Source of the DNA: Phycisphaerae bacterium | GTDB lineage: Bacteria > Planctomycetota > Phycisphaerae > Sedimentisphaerales > Anaerohalosphaeraceae | Assembly: GCA_003567095.1 (NCBI GenBank) | Contig: PXAQ01000223.1 | Location: forward strand, 1-10,229 | Direction: 5' to 3' | DNA: 10,229 bases | Part shown: one piece after another, positions 6,149-10,229 of the stretch | Position numbering within the stretch: the stretch's first letter is position 1 | How the letters are laid out: each line of letters starts with the position of its first letter | Notes under the pieces: model-generated | What the model saw: the letters and a program-made list of their open reading frames with translations, nothing else | What the model was told of the DNA's origin: nothing | The model's database searches: none | Made by a program: the position numbers and the translations under genes

Positions 6149-6285
6149 GTAGATGGGTTCAAATCGTTTGTTAGTCTGTTGGTTTTCGCACCGACTCAAG
6201 CTGCGGAGGTTTTCGGCGAATACTGCCCTTTACCGTCCCATAACAGTCAACCGAAAAATTTTTTTATTTTATTTCAAAAAATCTG

Positions 6286-6327
6286 TTGACATTTTTTTTT
6301 TGACGTTTACATTTTATAAAATGTAAA
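6286..6327 (+). promoter_or_regulatory. merR promoter with perfect 22-bp palindromic operator
   Basis: TTGACA (6286-6291), a perfect -35, is followed after nine T by a second -35-like TTGACG (6300-6305). Immediately after comes a perfect palindrome, TTTACATTTTA joined directly to its reverse complement TAAAATGTAAA (6306-6327). Possible -10 elements are TACATT (6308-6313, 16 bases after the first -35) or TGTAAA (6322-6327, 16 bases after the second). Placement of a dyad between or over promoter elements is typical of MerR-family regulation, and merR itself is next, so autoregulation is likely. Confidence 0.65.
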
Positions 6328-6391
6328 AGTTGTTTTGCACACAATCCTGTAAATAGAGATTGCTAAGTTTTGGAGTAAAGGGATCGGCGCG

Positions 6392-6667
6392 ATGCAGGTG
6401 CAGCAAGACTTGAAATTCAAAGTGCCCGTTAAACTGTACAGGATCGGCGAGCTTGTTCGTCACACCCCTTTTACCCGGCAGACCCTACACAACTACACGA
6501 CAATGGGTTTGATTCGTGAGTCGCGTTGGACCGAGGGGGGGCACCGTCTGTATGACGAGTCGGTGTTTGAACGCTTGTGGCATATCCAGGAATTGCGCAA
6601 AACCAAAACCCTGTCTGAAATACGCCAACTGCTGAGCTGCCAGTCGGATGCGGCCGGACTGTCGTGA
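6392..6667 (+). CDS. Small MerR-family transcriptional regulator
   Basis: A 91-residue DNA-binding protein consisting of little more than a MerR winged-helix domain. KLYRIGELVRHTPFTRQTLHNY forms the helix-turn-helix, then MGLIRESRWTEGGHRLYDES is the wing. The segment ERLWHIQELRKTKTLSEIRQLL continues as the second helical pair. It lacks the long dimerisation helix and C-terminal effector domain of classical MerR proteins, so no ligand can be proposed. The ATG at 6392 follows AAAGGGA (6377-6383) by 8 bases. The perfect palindrome 64 bases upstream is a likely operator. The flgB-like, flhG and fliA genes follow in the same direction with a 34-base gap to the first, suggesting it is the first gene of a flagellar-control operon. 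Confidence 0.88.
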   Translation: MQVQQDLKFKVPVKLYRIGELVRHTPFTRQTLHNYTTMGLIRESRWTEGGHRLYDESVFERLWHIQELRKTKTLSEIRQLLSCQSDAAGLS

Positions 6668-6701
6668 GCCGTGTAGTGTGGTGATGAATGGATGATGAAT
6701 A

Positions 6702-7139
6702 ATGAAAACCGAATCACAGATCGTTGATAATGTTACGGAAGTGCTGAGCCGTATCATTGATTATACCGAGCGGCGCAGGGATGTGCTGACCCGTAACATT
6801 TTTGATTACCGCCAAGCTAATTATTGTCCGCAGGATTTGCCGGAGACCGAATTTGCCCAGCGCATGACCGAAGCGGTGTCCGAGCATGTGCGTTCCGAAC
6901 GGCTGCTGTTTTGCGACAGCGATCATATTCAGTTTCACACCGGCGGTGGGTTTGATATTCAGCCGGTTGCCGATGCCAGGGCCAATGACCTGCTGCGCAG
7001 TAATGTGCATGATTATTTGAAGCTGCAGATTCAAAAGCTCTCTGAGAATTTAATGAACAATCGAATTGCCGCCGAACTGTTGCGTCATCAGCAGCAGCGG
7101 CAATCGGTGTATTCCTGGGGCAAAGCGAAAGACAACTAA
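6702..7139 (+). CDS. flgB: FlgB-like flagellar rod protein, divergent
   Basis: A 145-residue protein that I align by eye with FlgB, the proximal rod subunit of the flagellar basal body. The N-terminal part EVLSRIIDYTERRRDVLTRN (13-32) followed later by QDLP matches the first helix and the start of the family motif. The C-terminal helix SENLMNNRIAAELLRHQQQ matches the second rod helix, and the length is right. The diagnostic ANxxTPGY segment is replaced by FDYRQANY (34-41), keeping only the final Tyr, so it could be a FlgB paralogue with another role. The usual partners flgC and fliE are not adjacent; instead it sits between merR and flhG (14-base gap to the flhG start). The ATG at 6702 has no clear ribosome binding site. 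If not FlgB, it is an uncharacterised helical flagellar-cluster protein. Confidence 0.6.
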   Translation: MKTESQIVDNVTEVLSRIIDYTERRRDVLTRNIFDYRQANYCPQDLPETEFAQRMTEAVSEHVRSERLLFCDSDHIQFHTGGGFDIQPVADARANDLLRSNVHDYLKLQIQKLSENLMNNRIAAELLRHQQQRQSVYSWGKAKDN

Positions 7140-7153
7140 AGTGAGCTGGATTG

Positions 7154-8011
7154 GTGGATACAATAACTGTGACGAGTGCCCTGTATAATCCGGCGTTGAA
7201 CGAGCCCTCGCAAGGCGGGGCAACCGTACTGGCGATAACCAGCGGCAAAGGCGGCGTGGGCAAGACCAACATCGCGGCCAATCTTGCGATCTGCCTGGCG
7301 GCCGAGCACCAGCGGGTCACGTTGATTGACGCCGACCTGGGGCTGGGCAACCTGGATGTGATTTTAAATCTTCAGAGCCGGTACAATCTGTCGCATGTAA
7401 TCTCCGGTCAGCGCGAGCTGGATCAGATTGTGCGTATGGGACCGCAGGGTCTTGAGGTCATTTGCGGCGGGTCGGGCATTGAGATGCTGGCTAACCTGAA
7501 TACGTTTCAGCGGCAGCGCCTGCTCGAAGGGCTCGAAGCGCTGCGGGGCCGGTCTGATTTTATGATTCTGGACACCGGCGCCGGCATCCAGTCCAACGTC
7601 GTGGGATTTTGCCTGGCGGCCGATCAGACGCTGGTGGTGACCACGCCGGAGCCGACGGCCATGACCGATGCTTACGCGATGATCAAAGTGCTGGCTGCCA
7701 ACGGATACACTGGCCGCATCAGTGTGCTGGTTAACATGGCCCAGTCGGTCAGTGAGGGACGGACGATTTATCGACAAATTTCAGAGGTGGCCGGTCGCTT
7801 TTTGAACACGCCTGTGTATGATGCCGGCGTATTGTGCCGGGACGAGGCACTGGTCAGCGCAGTCCGCAAACGGATGCCGGTGGTACTGGCGTATCCGAAA
7901 TCGTCGTTTACCGCATCCTTGAAACAAATCAGCGTGCGTCTGACGCGCGGGATGCATCGAAGCGATTGCTGCAGCGGTTTTTTTCGTAAAGTTGTCAACT
8001 GGTTTTGCTAA
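7154..8011 (+). CDS. flhG: FlhG/MinD-like flagellar number ATPase
   Basis: A 285-residue MinD/ParA-type ATPase of the FlhG (YlxH, FleN) group, which controls number and placement of flagella, usually with the GTPase FlhF. The deviant Walker A KGGVGKT (32-38), the switch I segment IDADLGLGNLD (58-68) and the Walker B region FMILDTGAGI with Asp140 are intact. The last residues, GFFRKVVNWF, form an amphipathic hydrophobic/basic helix like the membrane-targeting tails of MinD and FlhG. A GTG at 7154 is taken as start; TTG at 7151 is directly before it and equally possible. flhF, the common upstream neighbour, is absent here and a flgB-like gene takes its place. fliA follows after 145 bases, as in many flhF-flhG-fliA clusters. 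Confidence 0.88.
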   Translation: MDTITVTSALYNPALNEPSQGGATVLAITSGKGGVGKTNIAANLAICLAAEHQRVTLIDADLGLGNLDVILNLQSRYNLSHVISGQRELDQIVRMGPQGLEVICGGSGIEMLANLNTFQRQRLLEGLEALRGRSDFMILDTGAGIQSNVVGFCLAADQTLVVTTPEPTAMTDAYAMIKVLAANGYTGRISVLVNMAQSVSEGRTIYRQISEVAGRFLNTPVYDAGVLCRDEALVSAVRKRMPVVLAYPKSSFTASLKQISVRLTRGMHRSDCCSGFFRKVVNWFC

Positions 8012-8036
8012 AGTCGCGTATTCAGTTGGCCGACTT
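8009..8036 (+). promoter_or_regulatory. Sigma-28-like promoter candidate before fliA
   Basis: TAAAG at 8009-8013 and GCCGACTT at 8029-8036 resemble the flagellar sigma-28 consensus (TAAA, 15 bases, GCCGATAA). The spacer here is 16 and the -10 matches six of eight positions. The TAA of the -35 is the flhG stop codon. It would let FliA drive its own gene. Confidence 0.45.
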
Positions 8037-8081
8037 GAATCTGTTTGGTTGACAGATTATAGAGCAGATTCAAGGTAAAAA

Positions 8082-8153
8082 ATGAGTCGTTTATCTAACA
8101 GGCAGTCCAGCGTGCAGGATGTTGCGAGCCTTACCGAAAACATGGAGGTTTGA
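8082..8153 (+). CDS. 23-codon leader ORF ahead of fliA
   Basis: ATG at 8082 opens a 23-codon frame beginning MSRLSNRQSSVQDV and ending in ENMEV at a TGA three bases before the fliA ATG. AAGG at 8072-8075 lies 6 bases upstream as a ribosome binding site. Its last codons cover the fliA Shine-Dalgarno GGAGG (8144-8148), so its translation could be coupled to fliA initiation. It may be a leader peptide, or a chance frame in a 145-base gap. Confidence 0.35.
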   Translation: MSRLSNRQSSVQDVASLTENMEV

Positions 8154-8156
8154 AGT

Positions 8157-8936
8157 ATGAAAGCTCCCGAAGTCAGCATTGAAGAGGTTTGGAAAGAGTT
8201 CTTTAAGGCACGGTCGGAGACGTGCCGGAACTTATTGCTGGTCCATTACCTCCGGAATGTCAAGTATACGGCCGAGCGCATCTGGGCCAAGTTGCCGGAC
8301 AAAGTGGATCTGGATGACTTGATACAGGCGGGCATATTTGGGCTGATGGACGCGATTGAAGCCTTTGATCCGAATCGGGGGGTCAAGTTCGAGACGTATT
8401 GCGCCCCGCGCATCCGCGGCAGCATTCTTGATGAGCTTCGCAATATGGATTGGGTGCCTCGGCTGGTTCGCGCCCGCGCTCATCAGCTTGAACGCGCGCG
8501 GACGACGCTGGAGGCTCAGTTGGGACGGATTCCCACCGAACAGGAGCTTGCGACCGAGATGGAGCTGGATAAAGTGGAATTTCATCGGCTCCAGCGCGAC
8601 GCCAGCGCGATCGGGCTGATTTCGCTGAACAACAAGTTCAACGACGATGACGGCGAAAAAGAGATGCGGGAGATCGATATTCTTGCGGACCTCCGCAGCG
8701 AAAATCCGGTTACCGAAGCGCAAAAGCGCGATCTCAAGGCCATCTTGTCCAAGGGTCTGACACGCGCCGAAAAACTGATTTTGTTTTTGTATTATTATGA
8801 AGAGATGACAATGAAGGAAATCGGCGCGACGCTGGATTTGTCCGAATCGCGGGTCTCCCAAATGCATTCGTCCATCATTGACCGTCTTAAAGCCCAGATG
8901 AACACCCGCAAGAAAGAATTTGTGCTGGCCTTTTAA
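8157..8936 (+). CDS. fliA: Flagellar sigma factor FliA (sigma-28/WhiG family)
   Basis: A 259-residue sigma factor that directs RNA polymerase to late flagellar and chemotaxis genes. Region 2 runs from about residue 37 to 104: DLDDLIQAGIFGLMDAIEAFDP, then FETYCAPRIRGSILDELRNMDWVPR, the last part being highly characteristic of the FliA/WhiG group. Region 3 (about 105-145) contains LGRIPTEQELATEM. Region 4 (about 200-250) contains LTRAEKLILFLYYYEEMTMKEIG and the recognition helix LSESRVSQMHSSIIDRLK. Region 1 is essentially absent, as usual. The ATG at 8157 follows GGAGG at 8144-8148 by 8 bases. It ends the flagellar cluster and converges on the FHA gene 30 bases away. No anti-sigma flgM was found in the window. 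Confidence 0.95.
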   Translation: MKAPEVSIEEVWKEFFKARSETCRNLLLVHYLRNVKYTAERIWAKLPDKVDLDDLIQAGIFGLMDAIEAFDPNRGVKFETYCAPRIRGSILDELRNMDWVPRLVRARAHQLERARTTLEAQLGRIPTEQELATEMELDKVEFHRLQRDASAIGLISLNNKFNDDDGEKEMREIDILADLRSENPVTEAQKRDLKAILSKGLTRAEKLILFLYYYEEMTMKEIGATLDLSESRVSQMHSSIIDRLKAQMNTRKKEFVLAF

Positions 8937-8966
8937 CCCCACTTCAGATCAGCGCGGCGACAGGGC

Positions 8967-9845
8967 TCAGGGCTTTTTGGCTCGACTGGCCAAATATGCG
9001 ACATAAACGCTCAAGATAATCAGGTAGTCGAGATCCGGCAGGCTGTAATGGGTATGCTCGGTGGAATTTTCGATATAGATAACGCCGAAGCAGTTCTTGC
9101 CCAGTATCACTGGGCAAACCATGACCGAGCGGATGCCGCGGGACGAAATCTGGCGGGGCAGTTGATGTATCAGTCGGTATAGATTTTTCTCGGAGGCGTC
9201 GGCCAGGCTCTTGGGCAACGCCAGATCAACGCGTTCGATCTGTTCGGTGGTTATTTTGCGTCCCCCCTGAATATCCATTGCGCCGCTCGGCTGAGATCGC
9301 AGCGCCACCCAGGTATTCAACGCCCCAAATTGTTTAAAAAGCAGATCCACGACGCTTTTGTACAGATTGTCGAGGGTTTTTTGTGCGCCCAGCGTTGCGA
9401 TGGCATAGTGATAGTTGTGGATTCGTTTGGCCGGGAATCGAATATGCGGGGCATCGGCCGCGTCAATTTTACGATCGACGGTGTGCAGTTCCCGTCGGAT
9501 GGTGTATTCGCCGACGAGGGTTTCTTCCAGATGCATTCGGCGGTCTTGGTCTTCGTCCTCTTCCAAGCTGACACGGATATTGAAGTCGGCGATCCGGATT
9601 AGATCGTTGTGCTTTAGTTCCGTTTTGTGGATGGCTTGGTTGTTCAGATAGGTTTTATTGGACGAGCCGAGATCCTCGACAATCCAGTCCCCGTTTGTGG
9701 TGGTGTAAAAAACGGCGTGCTGGCGGGAGACGGCCTTGTCGGGCAAATACACCTGACTGCCGATCTGGCGTCCAACGTAGACGGGGCCGCGGTCGAATTT
9801 GATTTCATTAACACTGCTGCTGCCAAGGCTTACGAAAAGACGCAT
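8967..9845 (-). CDS. FHA-GAF signalling protein without output domain
   Basis: A 292-residue cytoplasmic protein. Residues 1-95 are a forkhead-associated domain, a phosphothreonine-binding module, with the binding residues visible: GR (25-26), SRQH (40-43) and GSSNKTYLNN (60-69). An acidic linker (EEDEDQD, about 95-101) follows. Residues about 125-290 look like a GAF-type sensor, ending VMVCPVILGKNCFGVIYIENS and YLIILSVYVAYLASRA. There is no kinase, cyclase or DNA-binding domain after the GAF, although related planctomycete proteins, as I recall them, continue into a histidine-kinase ATPase. The start is ATG at 9845, with GGAG 6 bases upstream; an in-frame extension to 9875 skips that site. 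The gene is monocistronic here, convergent with fliA, and has its own strong-looking promoter. Which threonine kinase and target it serves is unknown. Confidence 0.85.
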   Translation of the reverse strand: MRLFVSLGSSSVNEIKFDRGPVYVGRQIGSQVYLPDKAVSRQHAVFYTTTNGDWIVEDLGSSNKTYLNNQAIHKTELKHNDLIRIADFNIRVSLEEDEDQDRRMHLEETLVGEYTIRRELHTVDRKIDAADAPHIRFPAKRIHNYHYAIATLGAQKTLDNLYKSVVDLLFKQFGALNTWVALRSQPSGAMDIQGGRKITTEQIERVDLALPKSLADASEKNLYRLIHQLPRQISSRGIRSVMVCPVILGKNCFGVIYIENSTEHTHYSLPDLDYLIILSVYVAYLASRAKKP

Positions 9846-9886
9846 AACATTCTCCACGATAGTTCGTTGCCGCACCTTACAAACAC

Positions 9887-9915
9887 AGCATACCCGGTTA
9901 TTGCCGGATTGTCAA
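9887..9915 (-). promoter_or_regulatory. Promoter of the FHA-GAF gene
   Basis: On the - strand a perfect TTGACA (complement of 9910-9915) is followed after exactly 17 bases by TATGCT (complement of 9887-9892), four of six matches. The gene start is about 40 bases downstream. A CCGG-N6-CCGG dyad lies inside the spacer and could be an operator, though each half is itself palindromic. Confidence 0.65.
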
Positions 9916-10135
9916 ATACTGATTTCTGGAAAAATGTATCTGATTCTCATGTTTGGACGTAAACCATCTTTGAATAGATGACAGGGAAAGTGGCAAATAA
10001 TGCCTGCTTGAACAAATCGCAGCCTGCCGGCATAAATAATACAGCACATCAGATATTGAAAATCCCTTGTTTTTGGTTGCGAACGATTTTTAATTGGGTA
10101 AGATTGTTCCATACGGTTATTTTTCAGGAGCGGAT
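9916..10135. other. Intergenic region between divergent FHA-GAF and HAD genes
   Basis: No gene is seen. Two small dyads occur, CATCT/AGATG (9965-9980) and GGCA/TGCC (9992-10004), neither followed by a T-run. A possible + strand promoter lies at 10077-10104. Confidence 0.5.
10077..10104 (+). promoter_or_regulatory. Possible promoter of the HAD gene
   Basis: TTGCGA (10077-10082) and TAAGAT (10099-10104) are spaced by 16 bases, each matching four of six consensus positions. They lie about 30 bases before the HAD gene ATG. Confidence 0.35.
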
Positions 10136-10229
10136 ATGACTAAGCAGAAATTGGACAAAACAGCAGCCATCAAAATAACAGACTTTGATGCGTTTATCTT
10201 CGATCTGGATGGGGTGGTCACGGCGACCG
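10136..10229 (+). CDS. HAD-superfamily hydrolase, beta-phosphoglucomutase-like (partial)
   Basis: The window ends 31 codons into this gene. After a 16-residue lead the sequence reads DFDAFIFDLDGVVTAT, the HAD motif I DxDG with its nucleophile Asp and acid/base Asp. The form FDLDGVVT is typical of the beta-phosphoglucomutase-like group, often linked to glycoside phosphorylases. Product could be a sugar phosphomutase or a phosphatase; the cap domain that decides is outside the window. The ATG at 10136 follows AGGAG (10126-10130) by 5 bases, a clear ribosome binding site. It is divergent from the FHA-GAF gene. Confidence 0.85.
   Translation, partial: MTKQKLDKTAAIKITDFDAFIFDLDGVVTAT

Larger units (their letters stand above)
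6065..6391. other. 327-bp intergenic region with hairpin, A/T tracts and merR operator
   Basis: No credible gene is present. The left half (6065-6240) has mixed composition and a perfect 10-bp inverted repeat at 6113-6148. The right half is strongly AT-rich, with A and T tracts at 6255-6300 suggesting bent DNA or an UP-like element. It ends in the promoter and palindrome that precede merR. A reverse-strand reading frame at 5993-6199 starts inside the kinase-like gene region and resembles no family. Confidence 0.7.

Noticed and set aside
6153..6166. GGGTTCAAATC, resembling a tRNA T-arm
   Set aside because: The bases around it do not form a T-stem (ATGGG against CGTTT), and no acceptor or anticodon stem matches, so it is not a tRNA or tmRNA end.
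8048..8063. TTGACA followed by GATTATAGA as a sigma-70 promoter before fliA
   Set aside because: The AT-rich -10-like bases directly abut the -35, and no -10 exists at 16-18 bases spacing.
8961..8978. CAGGGCTCAGGGC with five T as a terminator after fliA
   Set aside because: The two CAGGGC copies are direct, not inverted, so no stem forms.

Overview
The window reads as a chromosomal segment from a flagellated, GC-rich Gram-negative-type bacterium. A member of Planctomycetota, Phycisphaerae-like, is the most likely source. The reasons are an FHA-GAF protein, a stand-alone kinase-like module with the H-box context LAHMVKN, weak or absent Shine-Dalgarno sites at several genes, and an ATTTCAA tandem repeat at the first gene. 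The lineage call is an inference from remembered family patterns, not from a search. No IS element, CRISPR array, tRNA or rRNA was seen.

Left part (1-2799, + strand): the tail of an unidentified gene is followed by a tightly overlapping operon (TGATG, ATGA, ATGA junctions). It encodes a lipoprotein binding protein, a FecCD-type permease and an ATPase, a BtuFCD-like importer for cobalamin or another metal chelate. Middle part: accA (2822-3910, - strand) converges on btuD and diverges from tyrA (4145-5017, + strand). The 3911-4144 interval holds back-to-back promoters. It also holds a leader hairpin with a T-run just before the accA start, which looks like an attenuator.

From 5018 to 6391 there is an AT-rich intergenic region with an extended -10 promoter and a strong intrinsic terminator (5241-5275), together outlining a transcript of about 90 nt with a CCCTCCTCC motif. 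A degenerate histidine-kinase-like ATPase gene follows (5312-6064). Then comes a 327-bp region with a perfect 10-bp hairpin and a perfect 22-bp palindrome in the promoter of a small merR gene.

Right part (6392-8936, + strand): merR, a divergent flgB-like rod gene, flhG and fliA form a probable flagellar-control cluster. A sigma-28-like promoter and a 23-codon leader ORF lie in front of fliA. A convergent FHA-GAF gene (8967-9845, - strand) has a well-formed promoter. A HAD phosphatase/phosphomutase gene begins at 10136 and runs off the right edge.

The most unusual theme is signalling around flagella: an FHA-GAF protein lacking its kinase and, 3 kb away, a kinase-like module lacking a sensor and several ATP-site residues. 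They look like the two halves of a protein usually fused in this lineage, flanking the merR-flgB-flhG-fliA block. Whether they act together is a hypothesis.
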